Assembly (NCBI RefSeq): GCF_900106565.1
Contig: NZ_FNNJ01000001.1
Location: 744,001 to 808,000, forward strand
Reading direction: 5' to 3'
Source of the DNA: Lutibacter oricola
GTDB taxonomy: Bacteria; Bacteroidota; Bacteroidia; Flavobacteriales; Flavobacteriaceae
DNA length: 64,000 bases
Shown: piece after piece, positions 1 to 8,217 of the stretch
How positions within the stretch are numbered: position 1 is the first letter of the stretch
How the letters are laid out: each line of letters starts with the position of its first letter
Notes under the pieces: model-generated
Seen by the model: only the letters and a program-made list of their open reading frames with translations
Told to the model about the DNA's origin: nothing
Databases searched by the model: none
Translations under genes and position numbers: made by a program

Positions 1-266
1 AGCTATTAGTAAGTGTAGGGGTTTCATATGTCTTTTTTTTGGGGTTTATACAATTGTTTAATAAAAAACGATTGTATATCAAATATACCTCTTTGTTTGC
101 TCGAAATAACGATGAAGTAGACGAGTGGAGGATAACTATAGGCGAGATACAGTTAAGTGTCGATGAATAGCAAATGATTACCGATTAAGGAAAAAGTATC
201 AATTGCTGTATCGATGAAATTGAATAAAGAATTAGTGCTATTTAAAAATTATTTTTTACAAGAAAA
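1..266. other. Left-edge non-coding stretch
   Basis: AT-rich DNA at the window edge. I see no open frame with coding character, no RNA gene and no repeat here. It may hold the 3' flank of a gene lying outside the window. Only the terminator that follows it is a recognisable element. Confidence 0.5.
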
Positions 267-306
267 TAAAAGAGCCGTTTTATCATGTTGATAAACGGCT
301 CTTTTA
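267..306. terminator. Bidirectional intrinsic terminator
   Basis: An A-run, then AGAGCCGTTT(T)ATCA, a short loop, TGATAAACGGCTCT and a T-run. The arms match except for one bulged T. It lies just past the stop of the minus-strand NHL/LRR gene and would end that transcript. The symmetry lets it also stop plus-strand transcription from the left. Confidence 0.85.
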
Positions 307-322
307 TTATGATTTTTAATTT

Positions 323-2596
323 TTACTGTTTAATAAATTGAGAGGTAGATAAATTATCGTTAATTCCTATTATTTTTATAAAGTACAATCCGCTTGGTAG
401 GTTTTGAATGTTTACATTTTTCATTTCGCTTATTAAAACAATTTGGCCTTGAGTATTGTAAATAGTAACTTTTTTAATTGGAGTATTAATATTCAATATT
501 TCTGAAGCTGGATTAGGGTAAATACCTATTTGAGCAGTTTCAAAATTGCTGGTTCCCAGCGTTCCACATTCAGCTTCAGTTTCAATAAATGTATTTGCAG
601 CGTCTTTGTTAGTCCAATTATTAGTACTGTAAGTAGAATCATCTACGTAAATACAATTTAAATTAGGAGTGCTAGAACTAGAGAAATTAGCATCGGTAAT
701 TAAGGTGTTATTTCCGTTTCTAAGATCTATAGTAGTTAAAGGTTCGTTTTGACTACAGTCAAGTATTTCTAATAATACATTTTTGGTTAAATCAAGAGAT
801 TGCAGTTTATTACGATCGATATCTAATTTTTTTAAAGATTCGTTAGCTGATAGATCTATTGTTGTAAGTTCATTAATAATACATGCTAGGCTTAATAAGT
901 TAATGTTTTTAGATATATCTAATGTAGATAGCCCATTATTAGCACAGGAAAGATATTGCAGAGAAACATTTTTAGTAACATCTAAAGTTGTTAAAGGGTT
1001 ATGACTAGTGTTTAAATTTATAAGAGCTGTATTAGTTGAAAGATCTATACTGGAAATATCATTTTGGTCTATAGTAAGTTGAGTAAGTAATGTATTCGCA
1101 GAAACATTTAAACTAGTAATATTATTAGAACCACAACTCAGATTAGTAAGTAGAGTGTTTGCTGAGATATCTAAACTACTAATATCATTAGCTCCGCAAT
1201 TAAGGTAAGTAAGTAATGTATTTGCAGAAACATTTAAATTGGTAATATCATTACCATTGCAACTTAGGTTAGTAAGTTGCGTATTTGTCAAGACATCTAG
1301 ACTAGTAATATTGTTATATCCACAATTCAGATTAGTAAGTGACGTATTAGCTGAAACATCTAAACTTGTAATGTCATTAAAAGAACAATAGAGTTTATTA
1401 AGTAGCGTGTTAGCTGAAATATCTAAAGCACTAATGCTATTAGAATCACAATATAGTTCGTTAAGTAATGTGTTAGTTGAAACATCTAAACTGGTTATGT
1501 TATTATAAGAACAACTAAGTTTAATTAGTTTTGTGTTTTTTGATACGTCTAAACTAATTAAATTATTACTGTTACATACCAAACTGTAAATTTCTGTAAA
1601 ATATTCAATACCTGTTAAATCGGATATGTTATTATTTGGTATATATATTTCTCCGTTAAAAGAGTTTGCTTCAGAAACTTGTATTTCATCGTCTCCGTTT
1701 ACATTTATTAAACCATAGTTAAGTAAATAATCTTTAAATATTGTATCAGGAATATTCACAATATCATTAGGACTCGCTGCTGGAAGTAAAGCATCATCAT
1801 AAATTTTTGTTACAGTACCATTACCAATATTGGTAACGTACATATTACCTAAATTATCTATTTCAATTAATCTAGGTTCATCTAAAGATGTTATTACAAA
1901 ATCTGATATAGCTTCAGTTGTTGGATTGTATTTCATAATTTTGTTTTCAACAGGAAACGAATTATACGAAGTAAAATAAACTTCATCTGTTGGAGAAACC
2001 GCTACACCTCTAATATTTGTAATATTACTAGCAACAGTTGTTTTGGTTCCAGTAGGTGTTATTTTAAATAATTTTCTATCATTCCTATCTGCTACATATA
2101 AATTTCCATTTGAGTCAAAAGCAATACCTTCAGGAGTAAATAAACCTGTAGTATAATCAGTTGTAGTTAAATTAGCATTAATTTGAATTACTTTTCCTGA
2201 TGTTTCCGAAGAAAAATATAATAAGTCATTATAAATTGCTAATCCGTAAGGCGAGTTTCCGTTAGGAAAGGTAGATATATAATCGCTTTTAATTAAAGTG
2301 TTAGTATTAATAACAGAAATCTTATTTAAAAAAGGCTCTGCTATATATAAATTATTATTGGCATCAAAAACCATATCATTTGCATATCCTCCGGCAGTTG
2401 CAATTTCAACTTTGGTTCCGTTAGAAAGTAAATGGTAAATTTTTCCAGAGTCATGTTCAGAAACATAAATCTCATTGTTAAGGTTTATTGCAATACCTTC
2501 TAAAGAAGTAAATCCAGAAGAGTATTCTGTAATTGTTTGGCTTAAAGCCACATAATTTGTTAGGACTAAACAAATTATAAGGGTAATTTTTTTCAT
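323..2596 (-). CDS. Secreted NHL-propeller / leucine-rich-repeat protein with T9SS sorting domain
   Basis: 757 residues. Residues 1-19 form a Sec signal peptide ending ALSQ. Residues 20-270 show repeated GIAxxxxNxLYVAD-type blades, as in NHL/SMP-30 beta-propellers. A linker with IPDTIFKDYLLNYG leads to about 13 leucine-rich repeats of 21 residues from about 349 to 622, of the form LDVSANTxLTxLxCxxNxIT. Residues 686-757 are a Por-type sorting domain (YPNPASEILNI, GLYFIKI), so the protein is predicted to cross the outer membrane by T9SS and be surface-anchored or released. The role is probably adhesion or binding; no catalytic site was recognised. It stands alone, with a TAnnTTTG box at 2718-2725 on the same strand. 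Confidence 0.85.
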   Translation of the reverse strand: MKKITLIICLVLTNYVALSQTITEYSSGFTSLEGIAINLNNEIYVSEHDSGKIYHLLSNGTKVEIATAGGYANDMVFDANNNLYIAEPFLNKISVINTNTLIKSDYISTFPNGNSPYGLAIYNDLLYFSSETSGKVIQINANLTTTDYTTGLFTPEGIAFDSNGNLYVADRNDRKLFKITPTGTKTTVASNITNIRGVAVSPTDEVYFTSYNSFPVENKIMKYNPTTEAISDFVITSLDEPRLIEIDNLGNMYVTNIGNGTVTKIYDDALLPAASPNDIVNIPDTIFKDYLLNYGLINVNGDDEIQVSEANSFNGEIYIPNNNISDLTGIEYFTEIYSLVCNSNNLISLDVSKNTKLIKLSCSYNNITSLDVSTNTLLNELYCDSNSISALDISANTLLNKLYCSFNDITSLDVSANTSLTNLNCGYNNITSLDVLTNTQLTNLSCNGNDITNLNVSANTLLTYLNCGANDISSLDISANTLLTNLSCGSNNITSLNVSANTLLTQLTIDQNDISSIDLSTNTALINLNTSHNPLTTLDVTKNVSLQYLSCANNGLSTLDISKNINLLSLACIINELTTIDLSANESLKKLDIDRNKLQSLDLTKNVLLEILDCSQNEPLTTIDLRNGNNTLITDANFSSSSTPNLNCIYVDDSTYSTNNWTNKDAANTFIETEAECGTLGTSNFETAQIGIYPNPASEILNINTPIKKVTIYNTQGQIVLISEMKNVNIQNLPSGLYFIKIIGINDNLSTSQFIKQ
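721..1552 (-). repeat. Tandem 63-bp leucine-rich-repeat array inside the T9SS protein
   Basis: About 13 consecutive in-frame units of 63 bp, each encoding a 21-residue leucine-rich repeat. The central units are most alike (LDVSANTLLTNL and close variants) and the outer units diverge. This pattern fits expansion by slippage or unequal recombination, so copy number may differ between strains. Confidence 0.85.
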
Positions 2597-2717
2597 AAAA
2601 TTGTTTGTATTAATACATTAATATTTAATGCTATTGCATAAAAAAAATAACCTTAGGAGAACAGTGAGGGATAATCTATCTTTTGAGTATTATATTTTTC
2701 AATAACAATTAGCAGGG

Positions 2718-2725
2718 CAAAAATA
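2718..2725 (-). promoter_or_regulatory. Putative -7 box of the NHL/LRR gene
   Basis: The minus strand reads TATTTTTG, a match to the Bacteroidota -7 consensus TAnnTTTG, about 120 bp upstream of the start. No clear TTG element at the usual 19-21 bp spacing was seen. Confidence 0.4.
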
Positions 2726-2751
2726 GATAATTTTATAAGTATTTAAAAATA

Positions 2752-3279
2752 TTACTCTTCGTAAGAATGTTTATAAGGTTTGCCACTTATAATTTTTAAT
2801 AAATCAGCTTCAATAGTTTCTCTAGGGTATTCAACAAGCCTACCAATTTCTTCATTATTTTTAAATATAATAATGGTAGGTACTCTAATTATGTTGAAAC
2901 CTTTTTGTAAGCTTTTTGGAGCCTTTTTTTTGCGGTTAACAGTAACCATTTCTAAATTATTGAAATTAAATTCTGTAGCTTCTAGTACTTTGTAAAATAC
3001 AGGTATTTGTTCTTGGCTATCTCCGCACCAAGTACCCATAAAAGTTTTAATTTTTACTGAATTTATTAAGGGTTTTAGTTGTTTAATAATTTCTTTGTTT
3101 GGCGTATAATCATTATAACTAAAATCGAACCAGTCTTTATGTGGTTCAACTAAAAAATTACTTTTTATGGCAATTCCAATTAAATCTCCATCATTATTAG
3201 TTGTAGCTTTAGTTGTTTTTTTCTGAATTTTACAGCTAATTAATAAAGTTAGCAGACTTAATAAAAGTAAATTTTTCAT
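2752..3279 (-). CDS. Thioredoxin-like lipoprotein
   Basis: 175 residues from the start chosen here. Residues 1-16 are a lipoprotein signal peptide (LISC, lipid-modified Cys16). A thioredoxin fold follows with WCGDS at 84-88, where the second cysteine of the usual CxxC is a serine, and a cis-proline region VPTIIIF. A single active cysteine suggests a monothiol role (disulfide isomerisation or thiol transfer) or a non-redox function. An open frame extends upstream to 3333, but that extension lies inside the gpmI terminator hairpin and would bury the signal peptide, so the ATG at 3279 is preferred. The protein probably faces the periplasm. Its partner is unknown. Confidence 0.8.
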   Translation of the reverse strand: MKNLLLLSLLTLLISCKIQKKTTKATTNNDGDLIGIAIKSNFLVEPHKDWFDFSYNDYTPNKEIIKQLKPLINSVKIKTFMGTWCGDSQEQIPVFYKVLEATEFNFNNLEMVTVNRKKKAPKSLQKGFNIIRVPTIIIFKNNEEIGRLVEYPRETIEADLLKIISGKPYKHSYEE

Positions 3280-3312
3280 AAAGTGATTATTTTTATTTAT
3301 TGAAATGTAACC

Positions 3313-3352
3313 AAAAAAAATGAGAATATACACTAGTATATTCTCATTTTTA
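3313..3352. terminator. Bidirectional terminator downstream of gpmI
   Basis: A-run, TGAGAATATAC, loop ACTA, GTATATTCTCA, T-run: a perfect 11-bp stem with A/T flanks that extend it. It lies between the stop of gpmI and the start of the thioredoxin-like gene on the minus strand, so it ends gpmI transcription. Confidence 0.88.
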
Positions 3353-3379
3353 AAATATAGTTTTTATTTATATCTACAA

Positions 3380-4897
3380 CTAGATTAATGAATGTCTAGT
3401 CATTGCTTCTGGTTGTTCTATTCCCATTAATTTTAAAATTGTTGGAGCAATATCACCTAAAACACCGTCTTCTACTTTTGTAATATCTTTGTCTACTACA
3501 ATAAAAGGTACTGGGTTTGTTGTGTGAGCTGTGTTAGGACTTCCATCAGGGTTTTTCATTGTTTCACAGTTACCGTGATCTGCAATTACAATTGTTGTGT
3601 AATCGTTATCTGATGCAGTTGTAATAACATCTTTTACACATTCATCTACAGCTTCACAAGCTTTAATTGCAGCTTCCATAACACCTGTATGTCCAACCAT
3701 ATCTCCATTGGCAAAGTTTAAACATACAAAATCTACATCACCTTTTTCTAATTCAGGGTTAATAGCATCACGAATTTCATAAGCACTCATTTCTGGTTTT
3801 AAATCGTATGTTGCCACCTTTGGAGATGGGCATAATAATCTTTTTTCACCTTTAAATTCTGCTTCTTGCCCTCCAGAGAAGAAAAATGTTACGTGAGGAT
3901 ATTTTTCAGTTTCTGCAATTCTAATTTGTTTTTTATTTGCATTTTCTAAAACTTCACCTAAAGTATCTACAAGGTTATCTGTATTATAAATTACATTAAT
4001 TCCTTTGTATGTTTCATCATAATTAGTAATTGTAACATAGTGTAAAGGCAATGTTTTCATACCAAACTCTGGGTAATCTTGTTGTGTAAGTACTTCTGTA
4101 AGCTCACGACCTCTATCTGTTCTGTAGTTAAAGAAAATTACTACATCATCTTCACTAATTTTTGCTTTTGGTGCTCCGTTTGCATCAGCCATAATAATTG
4201 GCTTAATAAACTCATCAGTAATATCATTAGCATAGCTTTTTTCAATACTTTCAACAGCGTTTGTAGATAATTCACCAGTTGCGTTAACCATAGCATCGTA
4301 TGATGTTTTAACACGTTCCCAACGCTTATCTCTATCCATTGCATAGTAACGACCAGTTACTGAAGCTAATTCTCCAGTTGTTTTAGCCATATGCTCTTGA
4401 ATATCGTTAATAAAGTAAGCTCCAGATTTAGGGTCGCAGTCTCTTCCATCAGAAAAAGCGTGTAAATAAACGTTTTCTGCATTGTTTTCAGCAGCAACAT
4501 CTAATAAACCTTTTAAATGATCTATATGTGAGTGAATACCACCATTAGAAACTAAACCTAATAAATGTATGTTTTTATTGTTTTCTTTAGCATAAGAAAT
4601 TGCATCTAAAAGAACTTTTTCTTTTCCTAAAGTTTTTTCTTCAACAGCCATATTTATTCTAACTAAGTTTTGGTATACAATTCTACCAGCACCTAAATTC
4701 ATATGTCCAACTTCACTGTTACCCATTTGACCAACAGGTAAACCAACATGTTCTCCATCAGTTCTTAAACTTGCGTTAGCATATTTAGTATATAAACTGT
4801 CTATATATGATGTTTTTGCATTAAAAATAGCAGAAACTTCTGGCTCTTGAGTTATTCCCCAGCCATCTAAAATCATTAAAATTACTTTCTTATTCAT
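3380..4897 (-). CDS. gpmI: 2,3-bisphosphoglycerate-independent phosphoglycerate mutase
   Basis: 505 residues, the usual length for the family. It interconverts 3- and 2-phosphoglycerate in cytosolic glycolysis and gluconeogenesis using two Mn ions. The alkaline-phosphatase-superfamily metal motif DGWG starts at residue 11, and GQMGNSEVGHMNLGAGR contains the phospho-acceptor Ser61. Further metal-site motifs are GRYYAMDRDKRW, ADHGNCE and NTAHTTNPVPF. It is a single-gene unit closed by the hairpin at 3313-3352. Two overlapping TAnnTTTG boxes lie upstream at 4928-4943. Confidence 0.97.
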   Translation of the reverse strand: MNKKVILMILDGWGITQEPEVSAIFNAKTSYIDSLYTKYANASLRTDGEHVGLPVGQMGNSEVGHMNLGAGRIVYQNLVRINMAVEEKTLGKEKVLLDAISYAKENNKNIHLLGLVSNGGIHSHIDHLKGLLDVAAENNAENVYLHAFSDGRDCDPKSGAYFINDIQEHMAKTTGELASVTGRYYAMDRDKRWERVKTSYDAMVNATGELSTNAVESIEKSYANDITDEFIKPIIMADANGAPKAKISEDDVVIFFNYRTDRGRELTEVLTQQDYPEFGMKTLPLHYVTITNYDETYKGINVIYNTDNLVDTLGEVLENANKKQIRIAETEKYPHVTFFFSGGQEAEFKGEKRLLCPSPKVATYDLKPEMSAYEIRDAINPELEKGDVDFVCLNFANGDMVGHTGVMEAAIKACEAVDECVKDVITTASDNDYTTIVIADHGNCETMKNPDGSPNTAHTTNPVPFIVVDKDITKVEDGVLGDIAPTILKLMGIEQPEAMTRHSLI

Positions 4898-4927
4898 TTG
4901 GTAATTACATTAATTAATTTGAAGTAT

Positions 4928-4943
4928 CAAATATACAAAGATA
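4928..4943 (-). promoter_or_regulatory. Two tandem TAnnTTTG boxes upstream of gpmI
   Basis: Minus-strand TATATTTG (4928-4935) and TATCTTTG (4936-4943) abut each other 30-45 bp before the gpmI start. Either could act as the -7 element. No -33 TTG was seen at standard spacing. Confidence 0.45.
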
Positions 4944-5117
4944 TGGTGTTAAGTGCTTTATAATTAGACTTTAATTAGACTAAAATTTACTAAAACGATT
5001 GCGATAAAATAAAATGTTAAAAAGGTTAAAGTATTGTTAATGAGTATGGTTTTATGTAACAAGAATTTTGTTTGGTAGTCTTTTAGTATATAACACTTAA
5101 CTTAAAACTATTAAAAA

Positions 5118-5528
5118 ATGAAAAAATCTATCTTATCTATCGTATTACTATTATCAGTTGTATTAGTATCTGCAAAAAGCAATGTAAATGAAACTTTATT
5201 ACCAACAAAAACAGTTTACTCTACTAGTGTAAATGCATTTTGTAAATTAATTCAAATGGGAGACTTTGAAACCGTAAAATCTTTAATTAAAGAAGGTGAA
5301 GATGTAAACAGAAAATCTAATGGTTTAACTCCTTTAATGTTTGCAGCTAGACATAATAAAGCTAAAATTGCAGCTTTACTAATTGAAAATGGCGCGAAAT
5401 TAAAATTAAAGTCTCAAAGAGGTATAACTGCTTTGAAATATGCAGAATTGTCAAATGCTAAAGATAGCTATAAAGTAATTTCTGAAGCAATTTCAAAAAA
5501 CAAAAAATCTAAGAAAAGAAAAAAATAA
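5118..5528 (+). CDS. Small exported ankyrin-repeat protein
   Basis: 136 residues. An N-terminal signal peptide (MKKSILSIVLLLSVVLVSA) is followed by a short spacer and about two ankyrin repeats at residues 42-112 (GDFETVKSLIKEGEDVN, GLTPLMFAARHNKAKIAALLIENGA, GITALKYAEL). The C-terminus is very basic (KNKKSKKRKK). Ankyrin repeats are protein-binding scaffolds; nothing here reveals the partner. Export to the periplasm is predicted. It is a single-gene unit ending at the hairpin at 5551-5580. Confidence 0.8.
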   Translation: MKKSILSIVLLLSVVLVSAKSNVNETLLPTKTVYSTSVNAFCKLIQMGDFETVKSLIKEGEDVNRKSNGLTPLMFAARHNKAKIAALLIENGAKLKLKSQRGITALKYAELSNAKDSYKVISEAISKNKKSKKRKK

Positions 5529-5550
5529 TCTTTTCAACATTGTGTAATAA

Positions 5551-5580
5551 AAAAGAGGCGTTTTGAACGCCTCTTTTTTT
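5551..5580. terminator. Bidirectional terminator between convergent genes
   Basis: A-run, GAGGCGTT, loop TTG, AACGCCTC and seven or more T. A perfect 8-bp GC-rich stem serves the ankyrin gene on the plus strand and the M48 protease gene on the minus strand. Confidence 0.9.
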
Positions 5581-6349
5581 ATTTGCCATATTTTTTAATT
5601 GCTTCTTTAATTTTTTCAATCCTATTTTCAGGGTCAGGATGTGTGCTCATTCTTTCTGGAGTTCGATTTGGTCCGGCAGCAGCTTTTAATATTTGCATTA
5701 CTCCAATTAATTCAGCCGGATTGTATCCTGCATCTATCATAAATTTTACACCTAATTCATCGCTTTCTAATTCATCATCACGACCATAACTCATATTAAT
5801 AACGTTAGCAATAGCAGCTGCACCTTGCGCTGTGCTTGGGTCAAAGCCAACTGCTACACCACTTAAAATACCTTGTGTTAAACCTTGTTTAGCCATACGT
5901 TCTGCAGAATGTCTCCCAACCACGTGACCAATTTCGTGACCTAAAACACCAGCTAATTGATCTTCATTTTTTAATTTTGAAAACAACGCATAGGTAATAA
6001 ATATTTGTCCTCCAGGTAGTGCAAATGCATTTATAGTGTTTGGATCACGTAATAAGTGAAAATCATATCTATAATTTGTTTGTCTAGCAACACTATTATC
6101 TACCAGTTTTTGGCCAACTCTATCAACCATTTTTTGATAGTTTTGATCTGGGTACAAACCGCCGTGTTGTTGTGCCATTTGCGGAGCACTTTGTAAGCCA
6201 ATAGCAACTTCTTCATCCGTTGTCATTGAAATATGTTGTTTTTTACCAGTAAATTCGTTCACTTCACTATTAGAATAATATTTAAATAGCGTAAACAAAA
6301 CAATACCAACACCAATAAGTAATTTTACTTTTGAATTTCCTCTTCTCAT
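5579..6349 (-). CDS. M48 family (Ste24/HtpX-like) zinc metalloprotease
   Basis: 256 residues. An N-terminal hydrophobic segment (about 8-24) acts as a membrane anchor or signal. The catalytic motif HEIGHVVGRH gives zinc ligands His138 and His142 with Glu139, and the downstream ELESDELG carries the third ligand Glu195. NAFALPGG at 107-114 is the family substrate-groove motif. It resembles single-domain periplasmic M48 peptidases (BepA/LoiP-like) rather than multi-spanning HtpX, and may act in envelope protein quality control. It is monocistronic and convergent with the ankyrin gene. Confidence 0.9.
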   Translation of the reverse strand: MRRGNSKVKLLIGVGIVLFTLFKYYSNSEVNEFTGKKQHISMTTDEEVAIGLQSAPQMAQQHGGLYPDQNYQKMVDRVGQKLVDNSVARQTNYRYDFHLLRDPNTINAFALPGGQIFITYALFSKLKNEDQLAGVLGHEIGHVVGRHSAERMAKQGLTQGILSGVAVGFDPSTAQGAAAIANVINMSYGRDDELESDELGVKFMIDAGYNPAELIGVMQILKAAAGPNRTPERMSTHPDPENRIEKIKEAIKKYGK

Positions 6350-6491
6350 TTTTTTTTAATTATGTAAGTGTTGTAAATATAGAAAAATATTTGACTTTTA
6401 AAAATCTATTTTAAATACAGGCAAGCTAACTTTAATACTTAAGAAAATCATAAATAGTAACACGTGTTACCAATATTAGTATTTTATCTTA

Positions 6492-6499
6492 TATATTTG
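6492..6499 (+). promoter_or_regulatory. Putative -7 box of the rhodanese gene
   Basis: TATATTTG matches TAnnTTTG and sits 24 bp upstream of the ATG, so the leader would be short. A palindrome TAACACGTGTTA lies about 20 bp further upstream and could be an operator, though this is unproven. Confidence 0.5.
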
Positions 6500-6523
6500 C
6501 CTCAAAATTAAAAAGTATTAGAA

Positions 6524-6832
6524 ATGAGTTTTTTTGGATTATTTGGTGGAAGTGCCGAGCCTATTGAAGAATATTTAAAAGATGGAGCAGTTGTAATTGA
6601 TGTTAGAACTGTAGATGAATTTAATAGTGGAAATGTAAATGGGTCTAAAAATATTGTGTTAAATACAATACCTGGTAAAATTGCTGAAATTAAAGCAATG
6701 AACAAAAAGGTAATTGCTGTTTGTAGAAGTGGTGCTCGTAGTGGACAAGCAACTTCGTTTTTAAAACAAAATGGTATAGATGTTATTAATGGCGGACCTT
6801 GGCAAAATGTTGCTAAGTTTGTAAATGAATAA
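6524..6832 (+). CDS. Rhodanese-like domain protein
   Basis: 102 residues, a single rhodanese domain with no signal peptide, so cytosolic. It has the DVRTVDEFNSG motif (26-36) and the active-site loop CRSGARS with sulfur-carrying Cys67. Single-domain rhodaneses move sulfane sulfur in thiol, cyanide or persulfide metabolism; the natural donor and acceptor cannot be told here. It is monocistronic, with a short leader and a terminator at 6851-6884. Confidence 0.92.
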   Translation: MSFFGLFGGSAEPIEEYLKDGAVVIDVRTVDEFNSGNVNGSKNIVLNTIPGKIAEIKAMNKKVIAVCRSGARSGQATSFLKQNGIDVINGGPWQNVAKFVNE

Positions 6833-6850
6833 CAGTGTTATAAAAAATAT

Positions 6851-6884
6851 AAAAAAGGGAGAAGTTTTAACTTCTCCCTTTTTT
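6851..6884. terminator. Bidirectional terminator between rhodanese and GSCFA genes
   Basis: A-run, GGGAGAAG, TTTTAA loop, CTTCTCCC and T-run. The perfect stem lies between converging genes and overlaps neither coding region. Confidence 0.9.
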
Positions 6885-6885
6885 A

Positions 6886-7830
6886 TTAGAATATAATTTG
6901 ATGCTGGTTTTTTAAATTATCAATTTTCTGCTCAAGTTTTTCTAAAAACAATTGATGCTGTTTCGAGCTTGTGTTAAATGGTTTGTGTGCCAATCCTTTT
7001 TGAATTGTTTCAACTTCATTCATAATTGAAGTTGTATTTTCATTAACCCAAACATTCTTAAACTGTTCCCAAATATAATTTATAGCCAATTCATTTGGGT
7101 GAACCATATCTTCATTATAAAATCGATAATCACGTAAATCATCTAGCATAATTTCATAAGAAGGAAAGTAAAAGGTGCTATTTCTTTTATCTGTAACTTT
7201 ATTAATTGCAGAAATTAAATGAGCTTTACTAACAGTATTTTCAACAAAACCATCCTTTAAATGACGAACAGGACTTACCGTAAAAATTATTTTTATTGAA
7301 GGGTTTTCGGCTTGTACTAAAGTAATAATGTTTTCTAGAGAAGCGATAATTTCTTCAACAGTAAGTAATTCTTGTAAAAACTTTTTTTGAGGCACTTTAT
7401 GGCAATTTCCAACTATAGAGTCACTTTCAATATGTCTATAAACTCTTGCTGTACCTAATGTAATTACTAGGTGAGTAGTAGTTGCAAGTTGTTTTTTTGT
7501 TGAAGTTATTGCTGTATTTAAATTTTTAAGTATTTCTTCTTCAGAAGTTGCGCTTAAATCGGAGTGTGCATAAAAACAATGCCAACGTTCATTTAAATTA
7601 AATACATCCTTTTCTGAATATACTCTCTCATTAATTGCATTGGTTATTAAGTTTTCAATAGCAATAGGATTAAATAATATACCAAAAGGATTACTAAAAG
7701 TTTGAAACTTGTAGTAATCCAATTTTTTATAGATGTTTTCTGAAAAACAAGAGCCAATTAATAACAGTTTAGAATTATAATCAATTTGATTATGTTCTTT
7801 GTTAAGTTTTATGTTGGTTCTAAAATTCAT
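6886..7830 (-). CDS. GSCFA domain protein
   Basis: 314 residues. The family signature GSCFSENI begins at Gly26, after a short N-terminal strand (FRTNIKL). Other conserved stretches are ITLGTARVYR, VSPVRHLKDG and EDMVHPNE. The GSCFA family (PF08885) is common in Bacteroidota and some proteobacteria and resembles SGNH hydrolases in its GSxF and late DxxHP-like motifs, so an esterase-type activity is plausible but unproven. It overlaps the upstream VOC gene by 4 bp (ATGA), which implies translational coupling in an alaS-VOC-GSCFA operon. Confidence 0.85.
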   Translation of the reverse strand: MNFRTNIKLNKEHNQIDYNSKLLLIGSCFSENIYKKLDYYKFQTFSNPFGILFNPIAIENLITNAINERVYSEKDVFNLNERWHCFYAHSDLSATSEEEILKNLNTAITSTKKQLATTTHLVITLGTARVYRHIESDSIVGNCHKVPQKKFLQELLTVEEIIASLENIITLVQAENPSIKIIFTVSPVRHLKDGFVENTVSKAHLISAINKVTDKRNSTFYFPSYEIMLDDLRDYRFYNEDMVHPNELAINYIWEQFKNVWVNENTTSIMNEVETIQKGLAHKPFNTSSKQHQLFLEKLEQKIDNLKNQHQIIF

Positions 7831-8213
7831 TCAGTAATTTCAATTAAGTTTCCTTCAGGGTCTAAAATAACACTTTCATAATAACCATCTCCTGTAGTGC
7901 GTGGTTCTCCAATAATTTGGTAACCATTTTTTCTAATAATTTCAGTTAATTCATTTACCTTTTCAATACTTCCTGTTGAAATTGCTATATGAGCATACCC
8001 AAAACTATCTGAATTGTTTTTAATTACCTCACTAACTTTTGGTGAGTGCATTAACTCAATTCGTGCACCATTTTCAAAAGATAAAAAATAGGAGCTAAAT
8101 TCTTTTTTTGGGTTGTAATATTTTTTATTAGAAGTTACATCAAAAAACTGTAAATAAAATTCTTTAATTTTTTCTAAATCATTAACCCAAATAGCAATAT
8201 GATCTATTTTCAT
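7827..8213 (-). CDS. VOC (glyoxalase/bleomycin resistance) superfamily protein
   Basis: 128 residues, two beta-alpha-beta-beta-beta modules. The likely metal ligands are His5, Glu53, His75 and Glu125 (GNLIEITE), the typical VOC arrangement, so it is probably a metal-dependent enzyme such as a lyase or isomerase acting on a small thiol adduct or dicarbonyl. The substrate is not evident. It lies 4 bp after alaS and overlaps the GSCFA gene by 4 bp. Confidence 0.88.
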   Translation of the reverse strand: MKIDHIAIWVNDLEKIKEFYLQFFDVTSNKKYYNPKKEFSSYFLSFENGARIELMHSPKVSEVIKNNSDSFGYAHIAISTGSIEKVNELTEIIRKNGYQIIGEPRTTGDGYYESVILDPEGNLIEITE

Positions 8214-8217
8214 TTAA

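Noticed and set aside
783-1004. Plus-strand open frame opposite the leucine-rich repeats
   Set aside because: It mirrors the repeat units of the minus-strand gene and has no family motif, signal or promoter of its own.
721-1552. CRISPR array
   Set aside because: The periodicity of 63 bp has no distinct spacers and translates into leucine-rich repeats.
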